Positions 43,342 to 50,366 of a stretch of DNA of 62,196 nt are shown one piece after another. The position numbers and the translations under genes are program-made. The notes below the pieces were generated by a model. It did no database searches and was not told the origin of the DNA. It worked only from the letters and a program-made list of their open reading frames with translations. How positions within the stretch are numbered: the stretch's first letter is position 1; each line of letters starts with the position of its first letter. This DNA is from Candidatus Saccharibacteria bacterium UBA6209 (GTDB lineage Bacteria > Patescibacteriota > Saccharimonadia > Saccharimonadales > Saccharimonadaceae): contig CAJPKE010000001.1 in the NCBI GenBank assembly GCA_905370345.1, forward strand, positions 1-62,196, written 5' to 3'.

Positions 43342-44303
43342 TATATTTCCCTTTCTTGAATTGGCATAGCATGAAGCACCGTGCCAGCATATAAAATTCC
43401 AGCCTTTGCTCCAATTTTCATAACCACCGAACTAGCGTTCGCACTGCCCATAATCACAGAGTTTTTCAAATTGCCACTTCGCGCCCATTCACTCAAAAAT
43501 CCCGACGCAAACGCATCTCCAGCGCCAGTTCTGTCAATTGACGGTCTATCGTCGTACATTAGCGCTCGCACGATGGTTTTTCCGTCGCTTGCGATTGAGC
43601 CATTTACACCGTCCGTCACCAAAACGACCGGAACTAATCTCAAGCCTCTCCTAACCAAGGCCTCCAAATCCTCGCCAGACACCAATTGTTGCATCTCCTC
43701 TTTATTAAGCGTCAAAACGTCGACATCAGACAATAATCCCAGCAATTTATCCTTTTGCGCCAATTCTTTCTTTCCAGGATTAAAACAGATTTTCATATCG
43801 CGACGCTTGGCTTGCTGGAATAATTTATGAAGCATCGGCATATTTCCCGCCAAAGTTGAAACATATAGCCAATCCGCGTCCTCTTCAGACAAATCAAAAT
43901 CCGCCTCATGATAATGCGTTGAAGCACCGCGGTACGTTAAAATTGTTCGCTCGCCATTTGAGGCTAATAGTAAAACTGAATATCCCGTGCTATATTTTGG
44001 CGAATATCGCACCAAATGCGTATCAATATTTTCCTTATCCAAGTCAGCAATCACTGCTTGCCCAGCTGGATCATGACCGATTGCGCCCATAAAACTAACA
44101 TAATGCCCTTGCCTGGAAAACGTTACCGCGGCGTTCGTAGCGCCACCGCCAGTCGAAAAATGAATCTGGTTTACGTCGGCTTTCGCCCCCAAATCCAACC
44201 GCGCAAAACAATGTTCTGGACTTTCACAAACTGGCGTCAGTGCGTCTGATTGACTTAAAAACACATCTTGAATCGCCGCACCAACGGTGATAATTTTTGC
44301 CAT
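43341..44303 (-). CDS. PfkB family carbohydrate kinase
   Basis: 320 residues. GGGATNAAVTFSRQGH is the first PfkB signature and DRTGAGDAFASGFL the second, with catalytic Asp in GAGD. Substrate may be fructose-6-phosphate, ribose, adenosine or another sugar. Placement directly after fructose-bisphosphate aldolase (1-nt overlap) makes a phosphofructokinase role attractive, but no sequence feature proves it. Confidence 0.87.
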   Translation of the reverse strand: MAKIITVGAAIQDVFLSQSDALTPVCESPEHCFARLDLGAKADVNQIHFSTGGGATNAAVTFSRQGHYVSFMGAIGHDPAGQAVIADLDKENIDTHLVRYSPKYSTGYSVLLLASNGERTILTYRGASTHYHEADFDLSEEDADWLYVSTLAGNMPMLHKLFQQAKRRDMKICFNPGKKELAQKDKLLGLLSDVDVLTLNKEEMQQLVSGEDLEALVRRGLRLVPVVLVTDGVNGSIASDGKTIVRALMYDDRPSIDRTGAGDAFASGFLSEWARSGNLKNSVIMGSANASSVVMKIGAKAGILYAGTVLHAMPIQEREI

Positions 44304-45214
44304 TAAACCACCGCCTTTCGCACGGAATTAAACGCCTTAATCTTCGACTCCACCACTTCCTGTACGGCGGCATAAACTGGCGGCATTAATTTAACAATGG
44401 CGTACTCATTTGGATTTTCTCGCAAAGTTTTCTCCAGGGTTGTTCGGAAAGCGTAGCGCATATCAGAATTAATATTGATTTTAGAAACGCCAATTTTCGC
44501 AGCGTCCTCAAAATAATGTAGCGGCGTGCCAGACCCACCGTGCAACGAAATCTGACAATAAATCGCCTCACGAATGTCAGCCAACAAATCCAAATCCAAC
44601 ATTTTCGGAACTGGATATTTGCCATGCAAATTGCCAATCGCCGCCGCAAAAGTATCAATTCCAGTCGCCTCGACGAACGCACGCGCGCCCTCTGGCGTGG
44701 AAAAAGTCTTTTTTATTTCTTCGTAATTTATATCTTCCGTATGAACATTTGAACTTCCGCCAAAATAATGCGGCTCAGATTCCACTAGCGCGCCAGTAAA
44801 CTTGGCATATTCAACAACTTCACGAGTCTTCGCAATAATTTCCTCGTCCGAAGCGTCGTGATTCGCCTGAGAAATATCAATATGGACAAACTCATATCCA
44901 GCGTCAATGGCTCGCTTACAGCCCTCAACTGTCGGACCGTGGTCCAAATTCAAATACATTTCAATTCCGTACTCAGCCTTATAATTGTCCACCAGATCGC
45001 GAACGTTCTCTAGACCCATAGCCTTCACTTCGGCGTCGGAAACCTCAACCAACACTGGCGATTGGAGTTTTTGCGCCGCGCGTGCCACCGCAATCAGCGT
45101 TTCTTGATTGTCAATATTAAACGCCCCAACCGCAAAACGCTGCGCCCGTGTCCGCTGCATTAAATGACGCGCCCGTGTCGTGTTTTTCCGAATCTCTGAA
45201 ATCGATAATCCCAT
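44303..45214 (-). CDS. fba: Class II fructose-bisphosphate aldolase
   Basis: 303 residues. NLDHGPTVEGCKRAIDAGY contains the catalytic Asp and a zinc His; HIDIS, ESEPHYFGG, and the HGGSGTP zinc/phosphate loop complete the metal site. It interconverts fructose-1,6-bisphosphate with the triose phosphates used by GAPDH (49.3 kb). First gene of a three-gene operon with a GGGGG-type ribosome site. Confidence 0.92.
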   Translation of the reverse strand: MGLSISEIRKNTTRARHLMQRTRAQRFAVGAFNIDNQETLIAVARAAQKLQSPVLVEVSDAEVKAMGLENVRDLVDNYKAEYGIEMYLNLDHGPTVEGCKRAIDAGYEFVHIDISQANHDASDEEIIAKTREVVEYAKFTGALVESEPHYFGGSSNVHTEDINYEEIKKTFSTPEGARAFVEATGIDTFAAAIGNLHGKYPVPKMLDLDLLADIREAIYCQISLHGGSGTPLHYFEDAAKIGVSKININSDMRYAFRTTLEKTLRENPNEYAIVKLMPPVYAAVQEVVESKIKAFNSVRKAVV

Positions 45215-45273
45215 GCTGCCCCCTAAAATACTTATGGTAATTATATCAATTACTGCCCGCTATGCCAAGAGAA

Positions 45274-45302
45274 TTGACATCATGTTGTTTTGGTGATAAT
45301 AT
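45274..45302 (+). promoter_or_regulatory. Islet C promoter
   Basis: TTGACA (45274-45279), 17-bp spacer, TAATAT (45297-45302). The stretch TTGACATCATGT...GGTGAT resembles islet D (TTGACATCTTGT...GGTATGAT). Predicted transcript starts at AACTTTT (45308-45314). Confidence 0.78.
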
Positions 45303-45307
45303 AAAAT

Positions 45308-45379
45308 AACTTTTGCCCAAGGCTTACCCCTAAGGGCGAAAGAGCCCTTTGGTCTTGAGCGTCAGGAGAGGAGAGGACA
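45308..45379 (+). promoter_or_regulatory. Islet C structured leader
   Basis: 72 nt. AAGGGC (45332-45337) and GCCCTT (45344-45349) form a perfect 6-bp stem with a GAAAGA loop, extended by CCA/TGG. A repeated purine tract AGGAGAGGAGAGG (45364-45376) gives a strong ribosome-binding site. Confidence 0.6.
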
Positions 45380-45577
45380 ATGAGTCCCATCGTGCGAGCC
45401 GCTAAGCTAATGCTTAATGGCTTAATCTTTATCACCCTGATTGCGTGCGCAATCTGGTGTGCGGCGTTTATCTATTTCTTCTTAGCCTACGAACTACTCG
45501 AATCCTTGGCATTCGCCCTGGGGAGTATCTATCTTCTCGTGCTTATCTGTAGCATGATATATCACGATCGACCATAG
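45380..45577 (+). CDS. Islet C small two-helix membrane protein
   Basis: 65 residues. After a short basic start (MSPIVRAAKLML), two membrane helices fill most of the protein (about 13-36 and 40-60), separated by ELLES and ended by YHDRP. Four cysteines lie in or near the helices. No known family. G/C-ending codons are more frequent than in flanking fba and transketolase genes. A strong ribosome site, promoter and terminator support expression. Confidence 0.68.
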   Translation: MSPIVRAAKLMLNGLIFITLIACAIWCAAFIYFFLAYELLESLAFALGSIYLLVLICSMIYHDRP

Positions 45578-45585
45578 GCTAACAC

Positions 45586-45652
45586 AACCCGTCAGGACTA
45601 CTTGCTTTGAGGTCTTTAATTAGATCTTGGCGGTAGCTCCTGGCGGGTTTTT
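45586..45652. terminator. Terminator shared by islet C and the transketolase operon
   Basis: AACCCGTCAGGACTAC pairs with GTAGCTCCTGGCGGGTT, followed on the plus strand by five T (45648-45652). It reaches the stop codon of the convergent transketolase gene. Confidence 0.8.
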
Positions 45653-46614
45653 CACTGGAGAAAATTGACAACACTACGAACAATTGAATCGACATCCAAA
45701 CCGTGCTTTTTCCATAATTCAGACATCTTGCCCGACTCTCCAAATGCGTCATTAACGCCAATTCGCTTCATCTTCACAGGCAAATTCTCACTAAGAACTT
45801 CTGTCACGCTTGAACCAAATCCGCCAGTGATCTGCCCTTCTTCCGCCGTAATGACGGCTTGGCATTTTTGAGCCGCGTTAAGCACAGCATCCTCATCCAA
45901 CGGCTTAATCGTCGGAAAATGAATCACTTCCGCCTGAATGTCATATTCATTCGCAAGCTTTTCCGCTGCCGACAGTAATTGATAAGTCATCACGCCAGTT
46001 CCAAACAAAGCAACATCTTTGCCGCGCCTCAACGTATAACTTTTTCCAATCTCAAAAGTAGATTGATTTAGGAACAGCGGTGTTTTTTCTCTTGGCAATC
46101 TTACGTAGTTTGGGCGTTTATCTCCAGCCATTGCCGCCGCTATGAGCTTAGCCTCATTAGTATCACCGGGCGCCAAAACCACCATATTAGGCAAACTTCG
46201 CATCAGCGCAATATCTTCCAGCATTTGATGCGTTGCGCCGTCCGGACCGACATTAAGCCCCGCATGAGAACCTATCAGCTTGACCGGCTGATTATTAAGG
46301 CAAATAGTCGTGCGAATCTGCTCCCAGTTGCGACCCGGACTAAACGTCGCATAACTGGCTACAAACGGAATATTTCCCATAGCCGCCAATCCAGACGCCA
46401 CGGTAACCAAATTCTGTTCCGCCACGCCAACTTCAATTACCCGCGGACTCCCGATTTCCTCGTAAAACTTACCAAAACCAACGCTTTCCATCAAATCCGC
46501 ACTCAGCGCCACCACCAAATTATTTTTCTTCGCAATATCCACCAAGCCTTCGCCAAAACCAACGCGAATTGCCGCAAGCTCCGAATTCTGCCAATTCTCC
46601 ATTAAGAAACTCAT
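45652..46614 (-). CDS. Transketolase, C-terminal (pyrimidine-binding and C) subunit
   Basis: 320 residues from the ATG at 46614, which overlaps the TGA of the N-terminal subunit gene; a longer frame to 46650 would run back into that gene. VIEVGVAEQNLVTVASGLAAMG is the TPP pyrimidine-binding core with the catalytic Glu, followed by THQMLEDIALMRSLPN and a C-terminal domain (AVITAEEGQITGGFGS). With its partner it makes a full transketolase of the split type. Confidence 0.92.
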   Translation of the reverse strand: MSFLMENWQNSELAAIRVGFGEGLVDIAKKNNLVVALSADLMESVGFGKFYEEIGSPRVIEVGVAEQNLVTVASGLAAMGNIPFVASYATFSPGRNWEQIRTTICLNNQPVKLIGSHAGLNVGPDGATHQMLEDIALMRSLPNMVVLAPGDTNEAKLIAAAMAGDKRPNYVRLPREKTPLFLNQSTFEIGKSYTLRRGKDVALFGTGVMTYQLLSAAEKLANEYDIQAEVIHFPTIKPLDEDAVLNAAQKCQAVITAEEGQITGGFGSSVTEVLSENLPVKMKRIGVNDAFGESGKMSELWKKHGLDVDSIVRSVVNFLQ

Positions 46615-47447
46615 TCGCCGCCTCCTCCACTCAATTGAGCAAGCGCCCACTCCGCTTCCTCGGCGTTTGGAGATTTTCCATGCCAGCGATAATCATATTC
46701 CATAAAATCAACGCCACGACCAGGAATTGTATGCGCAATTATCACACTCGGCCGCCGAGAGATCTTTGCCTTATCAATCGCCTGAATTATCGCCAAATGA
46801 TTATGCCCGTCAATCTCTTGCGCGTCCCAGCCAAAACTTCGCCATTTGTCCGCCAAATCACCTAGCGGCATCACCTTTTCCGTATCGCCACCAATCTGAA
46901 TATTATTTCTATCAACAATCGCAATTAAATTCGCCAGATTATATTTTTTCGCAAACATCGCCGCTTCCCAAATATTACCTTCGTCAAGCTCGCCATCGCC
47001 CAAACTGCAGTAAACGAACCGCTCAGAATTGCCACCCAAATATTGCAATGAATACGCCATGCCGGCCGCCTGACTTAGACCGCACCCCAGAGGACCGCTA
47101 GTTGTTTCAATTCCCGGTAAATTGCCACGTTCTGGATGACCCTGAAGCCTAGAACCAAATTTTCGCAAATTAGCCAACTCTTTCTTATCGAAAAATCCCC
47201 GCTCCGCCAGCGTCGCATATAAAAGCGGAGCATAATGACCGTTACTCATCACGAAAATATCCCGATATTCCCAATTAGGATCCTCAGGATCTAGCTGCAT
47301 GGCGTGAAAATACAAAACCGCCATAACATCAGCGAATCCCAAGCAACCAGCCGAATGGCCCGAACCAGCCTCGGACAACTCACGAATGACAGACTTTCGT
47401 AATTGTTGTGATATTTTCTTCAGACTAGTTATAGCGTCAATATCCAT
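46611..47447 (-). CDS. Transketolase, N-terminal (TPP-binding) subunit
   Basis: 278 residues. EAGSGHSAGCLGFADVMAVLYF and the thiamine-diphosphate motif GDGELDEGNIWEAA...NLIAIVDRNN bind the cofactor diphosphate through Mg2+. LSQAAGMAYSLQYLG completes the core. It transfers two-carbon units in the nonoxidative pentose phosphate pathway. Overlaps the C-terminal subunit by 4 nt and the Rpe gene by 1 nt. Confidence 0.93.
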   Translation of the reverse strand: MDIDAITSLKKISQQLRKSVIRELSEAGSGHSAGCLGFADVMAVLYFHAMQLDPEDPNWEYRDIFVMSNGHYAPLLYATLAERGFFDKKELANLRKFGSRLQGHPERGNLPGIETTSGPLGCGLSQAAGMAYSLQYLGGNSERFVYCSLGDGELDEGNIWEAAMFAKKYNLANLIAIVDRNNIQIGGDTEKVMPLGDLADKWRSFGWDAQEIDGHNHLAIIQAIDKAKISRRPSVIIAHTIPGRGVDFMEYDYRWHGKSPNAEEAEWALAQLSGGGGE

Positions 47448-48097
47448 TAAAGCACGCTCGTTTTATTAATCTCCTGCTGCAATCTGGCGAAAATGGCGCG
47501 AGGATCTGACGATTTCTGAATAACACCGCCAACGTTCAGAACGTTAACACCGCCCTGAACTAGGCTGTACGCATTATCTACCGCCACTCCACCGTCCCAA
47601 CCGATTTCAACACTAGGATTAATAGCTTTAATAAGTCGTATTTTTTCTAGTTGCATCAAACTAGCAGTTCCACCAAATCGCCCCAGTTCACCGCTAAAAA
47701 TCATTACGTGATCTGCTATTTTTATCAATTCCTCAACCGTTCGCGGAACCGTTGGCTTAAGTAGCGCTAATCCCGCCATAATTCCAGCTTGACGAATCTG
47801 CATGAGCGCGGTCTTCACATCTCCCGTCGCCTCCGCGTGAATAATAATCATATGCGGCCTTAAGGCAATCAACTTCGGAACATACTCAGCAACATCATTA
47901 ACCATTGCGTGAATATCAATCATCCAACCCTCTGGCGCCCATAATTCTGGAATTCCAACAGTCAGAGTCGGAGCAAACTCACCATCAGAAATGTCAATAT
48001 GAACACGCTCAACAAGACCAGTTATCTTATCAACCTGCTCTTTATATTGATCGGCATTTTCTGCCAAAATTGCTGGTGCGATTACAGAATTACTCAT
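47447..48097 (-). CDS. Ribulose-phosphate 3-epimerase family protein
   Basis: 216 residues, TIM barrel. ERVHIDISDGEFAPTLTVG carries the metal-binding His-x-Asp, IDIHAMVN replaces the usual DVHLMV, and EIGWDGGVAVDNA carries the second Asp. GRFGGTAS replaces the usual PGFGGQ loop, so substrate preference could differ from ribulose-5-phosphate. Position between rpiB and transketolase favours the pentose epimerase role. Coupled to rpiB by a 4-nt overlap. Confidence 0.85.
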   Translation of the reverse strand: MSNSVIAPAILAENADQYKEQVDKITGLVERVHIDISDGEFAPTLTVGIPELWAPEGWMIDIHAMVNDVAEYVPKLIALRPHMIIIHAEATGDVKTALMQIRQAGIMAGLALLKPTVPRTVEELIKIADHVMIFSGELGRFGGTASLMQLEKIRLIKAINPSVEIGWDGGVAVDNAYSLVQGGVNVLNVGGVIQKSSDPRAIFARLQQEINKTSVL

Positions 48098-48546
48098 GAC
48101 AATTCATCCAATTGCGCATTACGCCTATTAAATCGCGGAGCATTCGCATAAGGAGTGTTTAGCCATGTTTCCACAATCCCCTTCCAAGCAGACTCATTAT
48201 CTTCCAAAACTCGCGCTGGCAAACATAGAACATTCGAGTCGTTATCTTGGCGTGTCATTTTCGCCTCGAAAGCATCCCAAATCACACTGGCACGAATTCC
48301 CTTAAAGCGGTTCGCCGCCATACACATTCCTTGACCGCCGCCGCAAATTAATATCGCACGCGGATCTTTACTATCATCACCAATGACCTTTAACGCCGCC
48401 GCCTGCGCGAATTGCGGAAAATCGTCATCAGGATTTAATTCTACACCGCCGACGTCTTGCACGTCATAGCCGTTCTTAACCAAATAAGCAAAAACTTTTT
48501 CTTTCAGCATAAAGCCGCGGTGATCAGATCCGAGGTAGATTTTCAT
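48094..48546 (-). CDS. rpiB: Ribose-5-phosphate isomerase B
   Basis: 150 residues. GSDHRGFMLKEKVFAYL is the N-terminal phosphate-binding signature, and ICGGGQGMCMAANRFKGIRA contains the active-site loop (the usual Cys/GTGIG region altered to CGGGQGM). It interconverts ribose- and ribulose-5-phosphate. TATACT (48558-48553) is six bases before the ATG, so this four-gene operon also starts without a leader. Confidence 0.9.
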   Translation of the reverse strand: MKIYLGSDHRGFMLKEKVFAYLVKNGYDVQDVGGVELNPDDDFPQFAQAAALKVIGDDSKDPRAILICGGGQGMCMAANRFKGIRASVIWDAFEAKMTRQDNDSNVLCLPARVLEDNESAWKGIVETWLNTPYANAPRFNRRNAQLDELS

Positions 48547-48634
48547 GATTTTAGTATAAGCGTTTTCGGTGATTTTTGCAAGGAAAAGTTAGGTATTTTA
48601 TCAGAGGTAGAGTGTAGCTATTTGACAAAGAGCG

Positions 48635-48663
48635 TTGACATCTTGTGACTGGTATGATATACA
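48635..48663 (+). promoter_or_regulatory. Islet D promoter
   Basis: TTGACA (48635-48640), 17-bp spacer, TATACA (48658-48663), with another TTGACA 13 bp upstream (48622-48627). Predicted start at AGCTTTT (48670-48676). Confidence 0.78.
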
Positions 48664-48669
48664 TATATT

Positions 48670-48770
48670 AGCTTTTCAAACCGTGAAAAGCGACTCCCGG
48701 GGAGTTCACCCCGATTGAGGTCGCGGTTCTGAAAAGCCGCACCTCAAAATTTTCTCTAGGAGGAGAAATC
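48670..48770 (+). promoter_or_regulatory. Islet D leader with mutually exclusive hairpins
   Basis: GCTTTTCA (48671-48678) can pair with either of two identical TGAAAAGC copies: the near one (48684-48691) gives a short hairpin; the far one (48730-48737), helped by CCG/CGG (48681-48683, 48724-48726), gives a long arm that encloses GCGAC/GTCGC (48690-48694, 48720-48724) and CGGGG/CCCCG (48698-48702, 48709-48713). The Shine-Dalgarno AGGAGGAG (48758-48765) can itself be folded by TTTCTC (48751-48756) with GAGAAA (48763-48768). Confidence 0.65.
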
Positions 48771-49154
48771 ATGTCTACTGAGATTTTGACTACCATCACG
48801 ATTTATATCTTGGTGGGAGGACTGTCCGCAGCTTTGACTGAGGCACTGTACTGTCGCCAACTGGCTAAAGCGAGCGTACTCGCTGCAGCCGTGTCCGCCG
48901 CTATCCATCTCGTATTCGTCATGAGCGCGTGGAAGGAAGCAGCGGAGGAGGCACCATATCAGGTGGTATCCCCGCTGCTGACGGCAGTATGTGACGCTCC
49001 TGCTTGGGCAGCCGTCGTCTTTTTGACGACGGGCATCGTACTCGCAGCCATCCAGCGGCACCGCGAAAAGGTCGCCGAAAAGAAGTTGATGGCAGCTCTG
49101 ACGAAACCCTTTGGGGTCAATGAACCCGAGGAGAATGAGTCTGAGAAGGACTGA
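48771..49154 (+). CDS. Islet D small three-helix membrane protein
   Basis: 127 residues. Helices at about 8-28, 36-54 and 76-95, then a charged cytoplasmic-type tail (QRHREKVAEKKLM ... EPEENESEKD). Unrecognised family. Codon use differs from neighbours: I count 8 GAG to 4 GAA and 5 AAG to 2 AAA, and many GTC, ATC, CTG. Ribosome site AGGAGGAG, five bases from ATG. The gene lies between the rpiB promoter and the 3' end of gap. Confidence 0.74.
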   Translation: MSTEILTTITIYILVGGLSAALTEALYCRQLAKASVLAAAVSAAIHLVFVMSAWKEAAEEAPYQVVSPLLTAVCDAPAWAAVVFLTTGIVLAAIQRHREKVAEKKLMAALTKPFGVNEPEENESEKD

Positions 49155-49226
49155 GGTGCTACGCGCCAGCAGAAGGCGCGCTAAGATAAATATTCTGTAA
49201 AACAAAACCGTCGGAAATCCCGGCGT

Positions 49227-49257
49227 CCCCGCACTATCACGGTGCGGGGTTATTTCC
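49227..49257. terminator. Terminator shared by islet D and gap
   Basis: CCCCGCAC (49227-49234) and GTGCGGGG (49242-49249) form a perfect 8-bp stem with a 7-nt loop. It lies 17 bases from the gap stop codon. A GCGCC/GGCGC hairpin stands closer to the islet ORF (about 49164-49180). Confidence 0.75.
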
Positions 49258-49273
49258 TTTTTGGAAGATGGCC

Positions 49274-50296
49274 TTATTCACTCTTTTTCAGATAATACGC
49301 CACATCCGCCACCAGTTCGACCAGGCGGTTAGAATAGCCCCATTCATTGTCATACCAGACCATAACCTTAATCAAATTACCACCAACTACCTTCGTCAAC
49401 GGAAGATCGACAATTCCAGAATATGAATTACCAATGAAGTCGCGGCTTACCAAAGGCTCCTCAGAAACACCCAAAATGCCTTGATAGAAATTACTCTGGG
49501 CGGCTTTTTTGAACGCGTCATTTACCTGTTCGACAGTCACATCTTTCCTGAGAAGCGCCGTCACGTCACTAAGTGACACCACTGGAGTCGGTACGCGCAC
49601 ACTAAGTCCATCAAATTTTCCAGTTAGCTGCGGCAAGGTTTTAGTTACAGCAATTGCGGCGCCAGTCGTAGTCGGAACAATGTTTTCGGCGGCGTTGCGA
49701 CCTTCTCTAAGATCCTTGGATGGCGCATCCTGAAGCTTTTGGCTAGCCGTATAACTATGCACCGTCGTTAGCATTGACTTTTCAACGCCAAACTCTGCGT
49801 CCAAAATCGCCATAACCGCGCCTAACGAATTGGTCGTACAACTAGCATTAGACACGATTGGTGTCGCGTTTTTTACCTTGTCATCGTTTGTCCCCAAAAC
49901 AATCGTATCAACTCCCTCGGACTTCGTCGGACCACTGATAACCACACGCTTTGCGCCAGCCGTTAAGTGCTTGCCCGCGCCATCTTTATCAGTGAAAAAT
50001 CCCGTCGATTCAATCACCACATCAATATTCAAATCTCGCCACGGCAGATTTTCTGGATCTTTCTCAGCCAGCACCTTAACCGACTTACCTTCAATAATCA
50101 GCTCGTTTTCCGTAAAATCAACTTGACGTCCGTACTCGCCGTAATTGCTGTCATGCTTCAACAAATACGCCAAAGTTTTCGTGTCAGTCAAATCATTGAT
50201 CGCGACAATTTCTAAGTCGCTTCGCTCGTTAGCAATTTTAAACGCATTGCGTCCGATTCGCCCGAAGCCGTTAATTGCTATTCTCGTTACAGCCAT
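49274..50296 (-). CDS. gap: Glyceraldehyde-3-phosphate dehydrogenase
   Basis: 340 residues. INGFGRIGRNAFK binds NAD, SNASCTTNSLGAV contains the catalytic cysteine (about 153), and the DEW-GYSNR C-terminal motif is intact. It oxidises glyceraldehyde-3-phosphate in the lower glycolysis. It has a leader with GGGAGG ribosome site, unlike its divergent neighbour rel. Confidence 0.96.
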   Translation of the reverse strand: MAVTRIAINGFGRIGRNAFKIANERSDLEIVAINDLTDTKTLAYLLKHDSNYGEYGRQVDFTENELIIEGKSVKVLAEKDPENLPWRDLNIDVVIESTGFFTDKDGAGKHLTAGAKRVVISGPTKSEGVDTIVLGTNDDKVKNATPIVSNASCTTNSLGAVMAILDAEFGVEKSMLTTVHSYTASQKLQDAPSKDLREGRNAAENIVPTTTGAAIAVTKTLPQLTGKFDGLSVRVPTPVVSLSDVTALLRKDVTVEQVNDAFKKAAQSNFYQGILGVSEEPLVSRDFIGNSYSGIVDLPLTKVVGGNLIKVMVWYDNEWGYSNRLVELVADVAYYLKKSE

Positions 50297-50354
50297 ATCG
50301 CCCTCCCTGTTAGATATTTTCGCTTTAGCTTTTCTTAATTATACTACAAAGTTG

Positions 50355-50360
50355 TATAAT
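50355..50360 (+). promoter_or_regulatory. -10 box of rel
   Basis: TATAAT ends six bases before ATG 50367 and fixes that start; the longer open frame that begins inside gap would start upstream of the promoter. Confidence 0.65.
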
Positions 50361-50366
50361 ATAAAT

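Noticed and set aside
48756..49205. 149-codon minus-strand open frame across islet D
   Set aside because: Cys/Leu/Arg-rich shadow of the plus-strand ORF; it lacks start signals and runs against the leader structure.
50145..50366. 74-codon N-terminal extension of the RelA/SpoT protein
   Set aside because: It overlaps the gap gene in antisense and lies upstream of the rel -10 box; the HD domain alignment begins after 50367.
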